A stretch of 64,000 nt of DNA from Streptomyces sp. P9-A2 (GCF_036634175.1 NZ_JAZIFX010000001.1:3286001-3350000), one strand, 5' to 3'; numbered from the stretch's first letter, positions 36,196 through 45,659 are shown. Notes: generated by a model not told the origin, from the letters alone. Made by a program: numbers and translations.

Positions 36196-36854
36196 GAGCC
36201 GCTCCTTCCGGGGCTGTCCCGCCCGTCGCCTCGGACCGGCGGGGGAGGGGCAGGGGGCGGTGGTGGACCCCACTGCTGGGACCGCTGCTGGTTGAAGCAG
36301 GTCACCTTTTGCCGGTTGTACTCGTACCAGTTCCTCATCCAGCGGGGCGTCAGGATCGCGACGACGCCCATGAGGGCTGCTGCCACCAGCAGGGCGATCG
36401 CGCCGCCGAGCGCCTCGCGTACCACCCACGCCAACAAGAGGAAGGCAATGCCGAGGAAGGACGCGATAATGACCAGCCCCCGCGATCCGTGCGTTTCGTA
36501 GGCAGTCATGTTCTGCCGCGCCGAAGCCGCCTCCATCGGAGCGATCTGCCTGCCGGGGACGGGCGGTATCCCGACGGGGGGCCGTGCCTGGGGGAACAGG
36601 GGCCCTCCGGCACGGATTCTGTCCCATGTGTGCTGGGCACGTTGGCGGACGTCGGGGGAGTCATCGCGCAGATAGATCATGCGCCATTGCCCCCGGGTGA
36701 TGACCTCCCTCCCGTGAAGCGTGTATCCCAACTCGAAGGCGATCGCCGCGATCCTGTCGCCCTGCGCCACTTCGCGGCCCCTCAACGTGATCTCCACGGT
36801 GCCTCGCCCGTCGAAGTACGCGAGGATCTGTTCATCCTTCATGAGAACCTTCAC
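36192..36854 (-). CDS. Two-helix membrane protein of the WXG operon
   Basis: 220 residues from GTG 36854, which overlaps the preceding stop; ATG 36842 with AAGG at five bases is an alternative. Residues 1-80 form a soluble mixed domain, about 125-165 holds two transmembrane helices, and the C-terminus is Pro-rich (eight consecutive or near-consecutive Pro). No family recognised. It could be a chaperone or membrane receptor for the effector candidate encoded upstream. Confidence 0.78.
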   Translation of the reverse strand: MKVLMKDEQILAYFDGRGTVEITLRGREVAQGDRIAAIAFELGYTLHGREVITRGQWRMIYLRDDSPDVRQRAQHTWDRIRAGGPLFPQARPPVGIPPVPGRQIAPMEAASARQNMTAYETHGSRGLVIIASFLGIAFLLLAWVVREALGGAIALLVAAALMGVVAILTPRWMRNWYEYNRQKVTCFNQQRSQQWGPPPPPAPPPPVRGDGRDSPGRSGS

Positions 36855-38119
36855 TTCTCCTGTTGCGCAACACGGTCCTTCTCTCTCCCAGCCTTCCAGG
36901 CGTTCTCGAACCCCACGAGGAGGAATCCGCCTCCGCCAGGCATGACAAGTTCAGCCTTCTGACGGTCGTTCTGTGGGGCGAAGTAGCCCAGTGCCGTCGG
37001 ATCGGCGATGAAGGAAGCAACGGTGTCCACCAACCCAAAATTGGCAGAGGCATCGGCGACACGGCTTCCGGCGACAACCGCGGTCACCCCCTTGAACGCG
37101 AGTCCAAACGGGAGGGTTCCCAGCACGTCCTGCGCGAGAGTTCGGTTGGAGACCACCTCCTCACCTCCCACTGCACGGGCCGTGCCATGAAGCGCAAGGG
37201 CCCCAGCGGCGAAGCCGCCCGACACCATGCCCACCGTTCCCGCTGCCACGGCGAGAGGCGGAAAGAACACGCTAAGACCGAGCATCACAAGCGAGATCGC
37301 GCCTAGCGCAGCACTCACAGTCGCCAGTACGTCTCCGAGGGCTGCGATGGTGTAAGCGTGGTCCGCGAGCCACTTGACCGCTTCGGCCACCGCCGCGCTG
37401 ACGGCCTCGGCAATGAGGTCGTCGAGCTTACCGAGGACTTTCCCGATGTCGACAATGGCGTCGCCCAGTTTGTCCAGCAAACCCGGCTCGTTCGGCGCGA
37501 TGTTCATCGCCTTGTCGAGGCGCCGTGCGACGGTTCGACCTTCCAGGTCGTAGTCAGTGGCCAGCTTCCGGGCCTGGGCGCGGATCCGTTCGAGGTCGGA
37601 TTCCGCTGTACTGGCCGCCAGTTGTGCCGCGGAACGGTCCTTCTCTGCCTTCTCCTGCTTGCGGGCCTCCGCGTCGTCCTTCGGCGGCAGGTCAAGCAGT
37701 GGTTTGGGCGGCAGCCCGGACAGCCGGTCCTTCGCCGCGCGCAGGGCGTCCTGCGCGTCCTGCGCCCGGCTCTCCAAGACCTCTGCCTTGCGTTGCCAGG
37801 TCGGCATCTCGTCGGCCCAGCCCGTCAACGCCCCCGCAGCCTTGCCGAAGGATCGTTTCGCCTTGTCGACTTTGGGCCGGAAGTCGTCATCGAACTGTTC
37901 ACGGAATGCGTCTGCGTGACGTCCCTTCCAATCACCGTCTCCGGTGCTGTGCAGGACGTCGGATATATCGTCCAGCGCCTTGGCTGTGCGCTGTACGATG
38001 TTCGCCACGTGCTTAGCGGCGTGGGGGTCGCCCGGGCAGGGCACGAATTCCAGAGCCGGGTACTTTTCCTTCAGCGGTGAGGTCTGCGTGGGCGAGGTCC
38101 ACGAGAACGGGTCACTCAC
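36851..38119 (-). CDS. WXG-type N-terminal domain protein, candidate T7-secreted effector
   Basis: 422 residues from GTG 38119, overlapping the upstream stop. The N-terminal 130 residues match the export domain of many Streptomyces polymorphic toxins: a short DPFSWTSPTQTSPL opening, helices with GDWKGRHADAFREQFD (a WxG-like turn) and ALTGWADEMPTWQ. A Lys/Glu coiled coil follows (about 150-235). From about 270 several hydrophobic helices (AALGDVLATVSAALGAISLVMLGL, then a Gly/Ala-rich hairpin) suggest membrane insertion. No known enzymatic toxin domain is seen at the C-terminus. Confidence 0.8.
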   Translation of the reverse strand: MSDPFSWTSPTQTSPLKEKYPALEFVPCPGDPHAAKHVANIVQRTAKALDDISDVLHSTGDGDWKGRHADAFREQFDDDFRPKVDKAKRSFGKAAGALTGWADEMPTWQRKAEVLESRAQDAQDALRAAKDRLSGLPPKPLLDLPPKDDAEARKQEKAEKDRSAAQLAASTAESDLERIRAQARKLATDYDLEGRTVARRLDKAMNIAPNEPGLLDKLGDAIVDIGKVLGKLDDLIAEAVSAAVAEAVKWLADHAYTIAALGDVLATVSAALGAISLVMLGLSVFFPPLAVAAGTVGMVSGGFAAGALALHGTARAVGGEEVVSNRTLAQDVLGTLPFGLAFKGVTAVVAGSRVADASANFGLVDTVASFIADPTALGYFAPQNDRQKAELVMPGGGGFLLVGFENAWKAGREKDRVAQQEK

Positions 38120-38418
38120 GCGTGCCCCTCCCGCGCCTTGCGCAGTTCCTTGGCCAGAGTTTCGTCCATTTCCTCGAATGCCTTCTGCATCTTGTCGAGG
38201 GCCTTGACCGCCGCACCGGAGTACTTCTTGATCTGTTTGACTCCGTAGGACCACTCGTCCCCGAAATCATTCATACGTGACGCCAGCGTGTCCACGCCCA
38301 TGGAAGCGCCGTCGACTTCTTCCATCTCCCGACCTGGTCGCTCCATGATCTCGCCGATGCGCTCGATATTGCCGCGCACGCGCTTGAGCACATCGAAGTC
38401 GATGTAGATGTCGCTCAT
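38116..38418 (-). CDS. WXG100/EsxA-like small helical protein
   Basis: 100 residues from ATG 38418 (GGGGAA upstream). It is fully helical, with a helical-hairpin centre NDFGDEWSYGVKQIKKY that holds the W-x-x-G turn of this superfamily. The end overlaps the next gene (GTGA). WXG100 proteins are secreted by, or pair with substrates of, type VII systems. No Ecc genes are in the window. Confidence 0.82.
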   Translation of the reverse strand: MSDIYIDFDVLKRVRGNIERIGEIMERPGREMEEVDGASMGVDTLASRMNDFGDEWSYGVKQIKKYSGAAVKALDKMQKAFEEMDETLAKELRKAREGHA

Positions 38419-38444
38419 CATTTCCCCGTTCCCCGGCCTCTGGT

Positions 38445-39524
38445 TCAGCGGTTGATGGACTGGATCTCCTGAACCGCCATGTCCTGAGTCGTTTCGAAGG
38501 TGCCGTCCGGCAGGTCGCCTTGAGCGCCGCCGGAGCCTTCCCAGGAGATCTCCCAAGTGATCGATGCCTTCAAGCGGTACGGCTCGCCGTTCGTGGCGCG
38601 TAGGTACCTGATGCCGCACGGCGGCGTCCTGTCGATTTCGCTCTTGGCGTACGGCGTGCCGATGGAGCCGTCCCGGTTGATCTCACAGTCACCGGACACC
38701 GGGTACGTCTCGGCGTCTTCGGTGCCGGGGTCCAGGCGTAGGGCGACCGGCTTGGCCGTCGTCTCGGCCCACACTCCAGTGTTCGGCAGTTCGGCCCGCA
38801 CCAGAACTTCCTTGAAGGTTCCCTTGTCCAGCCAAACCCAGGTCGGCAGGTTCACAATAGACCTTGCCGCGGGCTTCAGTTCGATCCTGGTCCCTGGAAC
38901 CTCGATCCTGTCGTAGGCGTAGGCAGCGAGGATGTCCGGGGTGGGTGCGTGGTCGTCCGGGAGGGTGTTTGCGTCCTGCCAGAACAGGTTGCGCTCGCAG
39001 TCGTAGGAGTCGATGTCGTTCTGTCGACTCTCGTTGATCACTCCACGCCAGAAGTAGCCGTCCTCGCCCAGATTGAAATCCCTGTAGCCCTCTCCGTCTG
39101 CCTGCCCCTCACCCTTCTCATAGTGGTCGACCATGAGGCCCTTGCCCCAACTGAGCGTCGGGGTGACAGGAACCAGGTTCCCGCCCTCCTTCAGCCGTTC
39201 CACAGCGCCCTTCAACTGTTCGGGGGTGGCTACGGGTTCATACCAACACGCCGGAGGCTCCCAGTTGGGATCCACGGGGGCGAACGCCCTCGCAGATGCT
39301 CCGGAGCCACCGCCCGAGAGCTGTGTGATCTTGATGCCAGAGGCTCCGGCCTCAGCAGTAAGTGAGCTACCGGAGGCGCTACCGGAGGGACCCCTGGACG
39401 GCGTACTAGGAGCCATGTCATCCGCCTCCCCATAGCCATAAGCCTCGGTGATCGGCACCGTCAGTACTACGGCTGTCAGTGACGCAAGAACCAACCCTCT
39501 GTTTGTCCTCTTCACTTCCCGCAT
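38445..39524 (-). CDS. Secreted protein of the WXG operon
   Basis: 359 residues from ATG 39524, or 356 from GTG 39515 whose GTGA overlap matches the other genes here. A signal peptide is clear (about residues 5-30, RTNRGLVLASLTAVVLTVPITEAYG), then a Ser/Gly-rich linker and a domain of about 290 residues with many Trp and four or five Cys (PPACWYEP, YDCERNLFW, GDCEIN, PPCGIRYL), suggesting disulfides. No catalytic motif was recognised. Confidence 0.82.
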   Translation of the reverse strand: MREVKRTNRGLVLASLTAVVLTVPITEAYGYGEADDMAPSTPSRGPSGSASGSSLTAEAGASGIKITQLSGGGSGASARAFAPVDPNWEPPACWYEPVATPEQLKGAVERLKEGGNLVPVTPTLSWGKGLMVDHYEKGEGQADGEGYRDFNLGEDGYFWRGVINESRQNDIDSYDCERNLFWQDANTLPDDHAPTPDILAAYAYDRIEVPGTRIELKPAARSIVNLPTWVWLDKGTFKEVLVRAELPNTGVWAETTAKPVALRLDPGTEDAETYPVSGDCEINRDGSIGTPYAKSEIDRTPPCGIRYLRATNGEPYRLKASITWEISWEGSGGAQGDLPDGTFETTQDMAVQEIQSINR

Positions 39525-40165
39525 GCCCCGCGTTCGGTCTCAACCGACCTGGTCTTCCACAGCCCTTGGGAGGTCTTCTGCAGCGTGGTGCGGTACTGAA
39601 GGTACGGGTTGACGTCAGCGGGGGTGCCCACGACCTTGCCGGTCGCACGGTTCTTGGTCGAGGCCTTGCCTTCGTTCACGCAGTAGAACAGGACACCCAG
39701 TCCCTGGCCGTTCACACGAACCTGTGCGTCGAAGATGTCGACCTTGCCGACCAGGCTGTCGTCGGTCTTGATGAAACCGTTGATCCAGGCACGGGCCGAT
39801 TCCAGTGCGGAACCTTCGTTGTAGAAGGACACATAGTCGGCGTCGGGGTCCGCCTCGATGACCGCCGCGTGACTGGCACGCAGCGCTTCCTGACCGTCAT
39901 CCAGGATCGCCTGCAGCTTTGGATCGGAGTTCGCCCAGTCCTCGAAGGTCATCGCGAAGGTCGAGGGGAGCGGGATCTCCGGTCGCTCGATTCCGCGTGC
40001 CGCAGTCGTGGGGGAAGGACTGGCTGTTGCCTTGCCGCCACCGGTGTCCACTCCCTTGATGTCGTCCGGCGACGCGTCATCGTCTCCTCCGGAGCCGCAG
40101 GCTGTGAGGAACAGAGCCGCGCAAGCGGTGAACGCGGCTGTCACGAGCCGGGCGGAGCGGTTCAC
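39512..40165 (-). CDS. Lipoprotein, first gene of the WXG operon
   Basis: 217 residues from GTG 40165. The signal peptide ends in a lipobox (LFLTACG, Cys about residue 23), followed by an Asp/Ser/Gly linker and a compact domain with FAMTFEDWANSDPKLQAIL and YVSFYNEGSALESARAWINGF, which resembles NTF2-like lipoproteins of actinomycetes. Its end overlaps the secreted protein gene by 13 bases. The 245 bp upstream contain no gene apart from the operon promoter, which I could not pin down. Confidence 0.85.
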   Translation of the reverse strand: MNRSARLVTAAFTACAALFLTACGSGGDDDASPDDIKGVDTGGGKATASPSPTTAARGIERPEIPLPSTFAMTFEDWANSDPKLQAILDDGQEALRASHAAVIEADPDADYVSFYNEGSALESARAWINGFIKTDDSLVGKVDIFDAQVRVNGQGLGVLFYCVNEGKASTKNRATGKVVGTPADVNPYLQYRTTLQKTSQGLWKTRSVETERGACGK

Positions 40166-40410
40166 TGGGGACTCCCGTCAAGATGGCATGCACAAGCAAA
40201 CCAACGCTATCCACACTGCGAGCGGGGCACCAAGTGGATCCTGTCCAAGATCCGGCCAACGTGTACGTGGGTGAACGGCTTTGCTGGCCGGCACCCCCTC
40301 GGGCCGGAGGTCGGGCGAGACCCGCCGAAGTCCGGACAGGCGCTTCCCGGATACGGAGTGGAACGCCCGGGGCACCGTGAATTCGACACCATCCAGGGGC
40401 CCCGATCGCC

Positions 40411-40938
40411 ATGACCGCACAGTCGGCGGACTTCGGCCCGCCCCAGTTCCCGCCCATGCGCACCATGGGCGAGCTTCGCGCGGCCCTCACCATGAGTCAC
40501 GGCTTCCCCGCCGATGCCAACGGCTTCGAGGCCGAACTCGCCCGCGAGATCAACCATGCCGATCCCGACGGTCTCAACGGGGTGGCCCGGCCAGCCGAGG
40601 AGTTTCGCGGTCGGATCGTCGCGCGTCAGGACCCCGGCTGCGACTCCTCGGTTTCCGCTGCCGTCGCCGGGATTCGGGCTGCTCGAGGGACCGCTCGGTG
40701 GCCGGGGAAGTCTCCGCCTACGCCGTGCGGGTCACCTCATCGATGGATCTCGTCTGCTGTGACTCCCAGGAGCGTCGGCTCAGATCGTGAGATCTGGCTG
40801 AGCCGCCGGCGGCAGGTGAGGGCTGCGGCCACGCCGCGAGAAGCAGCGGCAGCAGCGGTGCGTCACCTGCCCTCCGAACTCGGCCCTGTCGTATTCGGGG
40901 CCGAGCAGACCGAGGATCGATACGGACCCGATTCATAA
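40411..40938 (+). CDS. Short hypothetical protein, probably frame-disrupted; paralogue of the gene at 41720
   Basis: The open frame has 175 codons, but only residues about 16-97 (MRTMGELRAALTMSHG ... IRAARGTAR) are similar to the second copy at 41720; the homologous copy ends right there. Beyond 40700 codon usage deteriorates and a neighbouring frame looks more protein-like, so a frameshift or gene decay is likely. Family not recognised. Confidence 0.4.
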   Translation: MTAQSADFGPPQFPPMRTMGELRAALTMSHGFPADANGFEAELAREINHADPDGLNGVARPAEEFRGRIVARQDPGCDSSVSAAVAGIRAARGTARWPGKSPPTPCGSPHRWISSAVTPRSVGSDREIWLSRRRQVRAAATPREAAAAAVRHLPSELGPVVFGAEQTEDRYGPDS

Positions 40939-40981
40939 ACCCGGTTGAGCGGCGGCACCGAATTGCCGGGGGCGGGATCGG

Positions 40982-41596
40982 TCAGAACGCGTCGAGCGCT
41001 TCCGAGGTGATGTCGATGTCGATGTCGTACGGCGCACCGAGCTTGAGCAGTTCACGCCGGGTACCGGTCAGGTCGTAGGCCTTGGTCACCGGGTCGAGTT
41101 CGTAGACCCGGACGACCGGGTGCCGGTCCGCGCCGCCCGTCTCGACCAGCCAGAAGTGCGGGATGCCCGCAGCGGCGTACTTGCGCGGCTTGGTGTCGCG
41201 GTGACGGGCCTCTGAATCCGGGGAGATCACTTCGACGGCGAGCAGGACGTCCGCGGCCTGGAAACGGGTCTGTTCCCCGCCGGTGACGGCCTCGGCGCGC
41301 ACGACGGAGATGTCGGGTTCCGGTCCGTTGCGGCGGTCCAGGACGATGGTCATCTCCCGGACGGCCTTCATGTCCTTGGGGACCGTGCGGCGCAGCCCGG
41401 CCGTCAAAAGGTCGATCATGGTGCTGTGGAAATACCGCTGCGGACTCACGAAAACCAGGCTCCCGTCGATCAGCTCGGTGTGCGGCGGGAGGTCGGGCAA
41501 CGTGTACAGGTCGTCCACGGTGTATCCGTCCCGGGGCGGCCCCGGCCAGCGGCAGCCGGGCTCGGCGGTCGGCTCGGCAAGGGGCTCGGCGGTCAT
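40982..41596 (-). CDS. Uma2 family (DUF820) restriction-endonuclease-fold protein
   Basis: 204 residues from ATG 41596 (GGAGG upstream). Motifs of the Uma2/DUF820 group: YTVDDLYTLPDLPPHTELIDGSLVFVSPQ, LDRRNGPEPDISVV, DVLLAVEVISPDSEARHRDTKPRKYAAAGIPHFWLVE. The PD-(D/E)xK-like residues are Asp in PEPDISVV, Glu in AVEVISPDS and Lys in KPRKYA. Biological role unknown. A second copy lies at 55442 with the same upstream sequence. Confidence 0.92.
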   Translation of the reverse strand: MTAEPLAEPTAEPGCRWPGPPRDGYTVDDLYTLPDLPPHTELIDGSLVFVSPQRYFHSTMIDLLTAGLRRTVPKDMKAVREMTIVLDRRNGPEPDISVVRAEAVTGGEQTRFQAADVLLAVEVISPDSEARHRDTKPRKYAAAGIPHFWLVETGGADRHPVVRVYELDPVTKAYDLTGTRRELLKLGAPYDIDIDITSEALDAF

Positions 41597-41719
41597 GGTT
41601 CCTCCCATGGGTGGGATTCTCGGCCTGCCCGTCCACGGTAGCCGCCGGTTTCGTTGATCGTCGTCACAAAGGGTGACGACAGAGGCCGCGGGGCGCTCCT
41701 CGGACGGGATCGCACCCTG

Positions 41720-42010
41720 ATGGCCTCGTGGATCCTCTCCGTGCGCACCGTCGGCGAGCTGCGTGCCGCCCTCGTCATGGGCTACGGCTTCCCCGGCGAT
41801 GCCGACGACTGCCAGGCCGAGCCGGCCGGTGAGGTCAACCGTGCCGACCCCGCCGGCCTCTCCGGCGTCGTCCGCCTCGTCGAGGAATCCCGCGGCCGGG
41901 TCATGGCCCGGCAGGGCTCGGCTTTCGACACCGCTGCAGCCGCAGCCGTCGCCGAGATTCAAACGGCCCGCAGGACTGCCCGGACGTCCCTCCGCCCGAA
42001 CCCGGCCTGA
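41720..42010 (+). CDS. Short hypothetical protein, paralogue of the gene at 40411
   Basis: 96 residues from ATG 41720; the open frame extends upstream to 41654. It has the same core as 40411 (VRTVGELRAALVMGYG ... DPAGLSGVVRLVEESRGRVMAR). It begins 124 bp from the divergent Uma2 gene. A short helical protein with two or three helices; no family named. Confidence 0.5.
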   Translation: MASWILSVRTVGELRAALVMGYGFPGDADDCQAEPAGEVNRADPAGLSGVVRLVEESRGRVMARQGSAFDTAAAAAVAEIQTARRTARTSLRPNPA

Positions 42011-42085
42011 TCCGCGTCGCTCTCGTGTCGCCTGTGCGCTTCACGGGCGGTGACGCCGGGGCTTGACCGGCACCACCGGCCCGCT

Positions 42086-43288
42086 TCAGCGCACCCGCCG
42101 CGCCCCCGCCGAAGGCACCGCCTCGAAGACGCGGGGGGTCTTGAAGCCTGCCGCCGCGAAGGCGTTCTCCACCGCCTTGGTGATGGCGTCCACGTCGGTC
42201 GCCTCGGCCAGGACGATGGCCGAGCCGCCGAAGCCGCCGCCGGTCATGCGGGCGCCGAGGGCGCCGGCGACGACGGCCGTGTCGACGACCAGGTCGAGTT
42301 CGGGGCAGGAGACGCGGAAGTCGTCGCGCAGGGAGGCGTGGCCGGCGGTGAGGACGGGGCCGATGGCGCGGGTGTCGCCGGATTCCAGGAGGGCGACGAC
42401 CTGGTCCACCCGCGTGTCCTCCGTCACCACGTGGCGGACCAGGCGGCGGACCTCCTCCTCGTCGCCCAGCCGCTCCAGCGCCGCGTCGAGTCCGGCGTGC
42501 GGGACGTCCCGCAGGGCGTCGACGCCCAGCAGGGCCGCGCCCTGCTCGCAGCCGGCGCGGCGTTTGCCGTACTCGCCCTCGCTGTGGCTGTGCTTGACCC
42601 GGGTGTCGACGACCAGCAGGCGCATGCCCTCGGCGGCCAGGTCGAAGGGGATCTGCCGCTGGGAGAGGTCACGGGTGTCGAGGAACAGGGCATGGCCGCT
42701 CTCGCAGCAGGCGGACGCCGTCTGGTCCATGATGCCGACGGGGGCGCCGACGTACATGTTCTCCGCGCGCTGGCACAGGCGGGCCAGTTGCCAACCGCGC
42801 AGGCCCAGTGCGTACAGGTCGTTGAGGGCGAGGGCGACGACGATCTCCAGGGCCGCCGAGGAGGACAGGCCGGCGCCGGCCGGGACCGTCGAGGCGAGGT
42901 GGATGTCGGCGCCGGTCACGGCGTGGCCGGCCTCGCGCAGGGCCCAGACGACGCCCGCCGGGTAGGCGGTCCAGTTCTTGTCCGTGCCGGGGGTGAGGGA
43001 GTCGACCGTGACCTCCACGACGGGTGCGGCCACGTCGGCGGAGTGCAGGCGCAGGACGCCGTCGTCGCGCCGGGAGACCGCCGCGACCACGGTGTGCGGC
43101 AGGGCGAACGGCATGACGAAGCCGTCGTTGTAGTCGGTGTGCTCACCGATGAGGTTGACCCGGCCCGGTGCCGCCCAGACGCCCTGCGGTTCGGCTCCGT
43201 ACAGCTCCCGGAATCGCTCGCCGACCACTCCCGCGGCCGCCTCGTCGGCGATGGACTCGCTCATGCCCTGCCCCTGACTCTTCGTCAT
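42086..43288 (-). CDS. galK: Galactokinase
   Basis: 400 residues from ATG 43288, or 392 from ATG 43264, which has GGGGCAGGG upstream. It phosphorylates galactose to Gal-1-P, the first Leloir step. GHMP-kinase motifs: GRVNLIGEHTDYNDGFVMP signature, VPAGAGLSSSAALE ATP loop, and GGGFGGSAIVL. It is the third gene in the galT-galE-galK operon, as in S. lividans. Confidence 0.97.
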   Translation of the reverse strand: MTKSQGQGMSESIADEAAAGVVGERFRELYGAEPQGVWAAPGRVNLIGEHTDYNDGFVMPFALPHTVVAAVSRRDDGVLRLHSADVAAPVVEVTVDSLTPGTDKNWTAYPAGVVWALREAGHAVTGADIHLASTVPAGAGLSSSAALEIVVALALNDLYALGLRGWQLARLCQRAENMYVGAPVGIMDQTASACCESGHALFLDTRDLSQRQIPFDLAAEGMRLLVVDTRVKHSHSEGEYGKRRAGCEQGAALLGVDALRDVPHAGLDAALERLGDEEEVRRLVRHVVTEDTRVDQVVALLESGDTRAIGPVLTAGHASLRDDFRVSCPELDLVVDTAVVAGALGARMTGGGFGGSAIVLAEATDVDAITKAVENAFAAAGFKTPRVFEAVPSAGARRVR

Positions 43289-43322
43289 CCTGAATGTCCT
43301 GCTACTGCTCGGCCTGCTACTG

Positions 43323-44342
43323 CTACTGCTTGTTCTGCTGCTGCCCCTGCTGCTGCCCCTGCTGCTGCCGCTGCTGCTGCCGCTGCTGCTGCCGCTGCGC
43401 GAACTCCCACGCGTCCGCGACGATCCCGGCGAGGTCCGAGCGGGACGGCTTCCAGCCCAGTTTCTCGTGGGCCGCGGCGGCCGACGCCACCAGGACCGCC
43501 GGATCGCCGCCCCGGCGGGGGGCCACGGCCTCGGGGATCGGATGGCCGGTGACCCGGCGGACCGTCTCGACGACCTCGCGGACCGAGAAGCCGTTGCCGT
43601 TGCCGAGGTTGCAGATGAGGTGTTCGCCGGGCGTCGCCGCGGTCAGGGCCAGCAGGTGGGCCTCGGCCAGGTCGGCGACGTGGATGTAGTCGCGGACGCA
43701 GGTGCCGTCCGGCGTCGGGTAGTCGTCGCCGTAGACGTTGATCGCGTCGCGGCGGCCCTGGGCGACCTGGAGGACGAGCGGGATCAGGTGGGACTCGGGG
43801 TCGTGCCGTTCACCGCAGTGGCCGTACGCGCCGGCCACGTTGAAGTAGCGCAGGGAGACCGCGCCCAGGCCGTGGGCCGCCGCCTCGCCGGTGATCATGT
43901 GGTCGACGGCGAGCTTGGAGGCGCCGTAGGGGTTGGTGGGGCGGGTCGGGGCGGACTCGACGATCGGGACCTGTTCGGGCTCGCCGTAGGTGGCCGCGGT
44001 GGAGGAGAAGACCAGCCGGCGCACGCCCGCCTCGCGCATGGCGCCGAGCAGGGCCATGGTGCCGCCGACGTTGTTGTCCCAGTACTTCTCGGGCTTCACG
44101 ACCGACTCGCCGACCTGGGAGAACGCGGCGAAGTGCAGGACGCCGTCGAAGGAGGGGTCGAGCCAGGTGGCGGCGTCCCGGATGTCGCCCTCGACGAAGG
44201 AGGCACCGGCCGGGACGGCCTCGCGCACGCCGGTGGAGAGGTTGTCGAGGACGACGACCTCGTGGCCGGCCTCCAGCAGATGCTGGGCGACGACGCTGCC
44301 GACATAGCCCGCGCCGCCGGTGACCAGGTACTTCCCGCTCAT
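43323..44342 (-). CDS. galE: UDP-glucose 4-epimerase with Gln-rich tail
   Basis: 339 residues from ATG 44342, overlapping the galT stop by four bases. NAD motif TGGAGYVGS near the start and the catalytic pair in [12 protein letters not shown] (Tyr-x-x-x-Lys) with Ser/Thr in [10 protein letters not shown]. The enzyme interconverts UDP-Gal and UDP-Glc. The last 25 residues are QQQ repeats ([16 protein letters not shown]), which lie after the normal epimerase end and are not part of the fold. Confidence 0.96.
   Translation of the reverse strand: MSGKYLVTGGAGYVGSVVAQHLLEAGHEVVVLDNLSTGVREAVPAGASFVEGDIRDAATWLDPSFDGVLHFAAFSQVGESVVKPEKYWDNNVGGTMALLGAMREAGVRRLVFSSTAATYGEPEQVPIVESAPTRPTNPYGASKLAVDHMITGEAAAHGLGAVSLRYFNVAGAYGHCGERHDPESHLIPLVLQVAQGRRDAINVYGDDYPTPDGTCVRDYIHVADLAEAHLLALTAATPGEHLICNLGNGNGFSVREVVETVRRVTGHPIPEAVAPRRGGDPAVLVASAAAAHEKLGWKPSRSDLAGIVADAWEFAQRQQQRQQQRQQQGQQQGQQQNKQ
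43324..43395. repeat. CTG/CAG-type triplet repeat at the end of galE
   Basis: A run of CTGCTGCTGCC(C/G) units in the plus strand encodes the Gln-rich GalE tail. Further CTACTG triplets extend past the stop to about 43300. Such trinucleotide tracts are prone to slippage. Confidence 0.85.
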
Positions 44343-45424
44343 GAACTCGCTACCTCTCGCAGTCGCTCGGCCGCGCGTTCCGGCGGCACGTCGTTGATGA
44401 ACACGTTCATGCCGGACTCGGAACCCGCGAGGAACTTCAGCTTGCCGGATGTACGGCGAATGGTGAAAAGCTCGAGGTGGAGCGCGAAGTCGTCGCGCGT
44501 GACCCCGTCGAACTCCTCCAGCGTGCCGAACGGGGCCTGGTGCCAGGCCGCGATGTACGGGGTCGCGGACTCGCCCGCGGTGTCCTCCCCTCCGTCCCGC
44601 CCGTCGAAGATCCGGTCGAACCGCCGCAACAGTTCCAGGTAGACCTGGGGAAACTCGGTGCGTGCCGCCTCGTCGAGCCCGAGCAGGTCGGGCACCCGGC
44701 GCCGGGGATACAGGTGGACCTCGTAGGGCCAGTGCGCGGCGTACGGCACGTAGGCGACCCAGTGGTCGCTCTCCAGGACGATCCGCTCCCCGGCCAGTTC
44801 CTCCGCCAGGACGGTGTCGAACAGATTTGCCCCGCCGGTTGCCTCCTTGTGTGCGGCCATCTGGCGGAGCATCAGGGAGGTGCGGGGGGTGGTGAAGGGG
44901 TAAGCGTAGATCTGCCCGTGCGGGTGCTGGAGGGTGACGCCGATCTCGGCCCCCCGGTTCTCAAAACAGAACACCTGTTCAACGGAGGGCAGATGGGACA
45001 GTTCCGACGTCCTGTCCGTCCACGCGTCCAGGACCAGGCGTGCCTGCTCCTCGTTCAGGGAGCCGAAGGAGGCGTTGTGGTCGGAGGTGAAGCAGACGAC
45101 CTCGCAGCGGCCGGAGTCGCCGGCCAGGGAGGGGAAGCGGTTCTCGAAGACCACGACGTCGTACGAGGAGTCCGGGATCTCGCTGAGCCGGTCGCCCTCG
45201 GAGGGGCACAGGGGGCATTCACCGGCCGGCGGATGGTAGGTGCGGCCCTGACGGTGGGAGGCGATGGCCACGGAGTCGCCGAGCAGCGGATCGCGGCGGA
45301 TCTCGGACGTCGTGACGGTGGTGTCCAGCGGGCGGCGGTCGGCCGCGTCGCGCACGGTGTCGTCACTGAGGTCGTAGTAGATGAGTTCGCGACCGTCGGC
45401 CAGTCGGGTCGAGGTCTTCTTCAC
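44339..45424 (-). CDS. galT: Galactose-1-phosphate uridylyltransferase
   Basis: 361 residues from GTG 45424 (GGAG eight bases upstream, [14 protein letters not shown] start); GTG 45451 would add nine residues. It exchanges UMP between UDP-Glc and Gal-1-P. The active site [10 protein letters not shown] and the zinc-type [10 protein letters not shown] and [10 protein letters not shown] motifs are intact. It is the first gene of the gal operon; its stop overlaps the galE start. Confidence 0.97.
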   Translation of the reverse strand: MKKTSTRLADGRELIYYDLSDDTVRDAADRRPLDTTVTTSEIRRDPLLGDSVAIASHRQGRTYHPPAGECPLCPSEGDRLSEIPDSSYDVVVFENRFPSLAGDSGRCEVVCFTSDHNASFGSLNEEQARLVLDAWTDRTSELSHLPSVEQVFCFENRGAEIGVTLQHPHGQIYAYPFTTPRTSLMLRQMAAHKEATGGANLFDTVLAEELAGERIVLESDHWVAYVPYAAHWPYEVHLYPRRRVPDLLGLDEAARTEFPQVYLELLRRFDRIFDGRDGGEDTAGESATPYIAAWHQAPFGTLEEFDGVTRDDFALHLELFTIRRTSGKLKFLAGSESGMNVFINDVPPERAAERLREVASS

Positions 45425-45451
45425 GCCGGACGCTCCATTCGAGCCGTTCAC

Positions 45452-45659
45452 TGCACAGTCTTCACTTCACGGTCTTCACTTCATGGTTTTCACTGCATCA
45501 TCTTCACCCTGTTTCAACATAACCCAACACACCAAAACACAACTCACCAGGACCGTCAACATCACCATCAAACAAAAAGCGTCAGCGGGCGTGTTCGATC
45601 AGTGAAATCGGAGGCATAGATTCCGCGACGTATCGGTTCGCGCAACGAAGCGAGTACTC
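45452..45659. promoter_or_regulatory. Divergent regulatory region of galT and the symporter
   Basis: About 200 bp with an unusually A/T-rich core for this genome (about 45500-45590; many CAACA/ACAAAA runs). Near galT a set of direct repeats of TTCAC(T) occurs every 8-12 bp (GTGAAGT on the galT strand, at least five copies). In S. lividans the galactose-inducible promoter galP1 lies upstream of galT and is controlled by short direct repeats; this stretch is the corresponding site by position. Confidence 0.55.
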
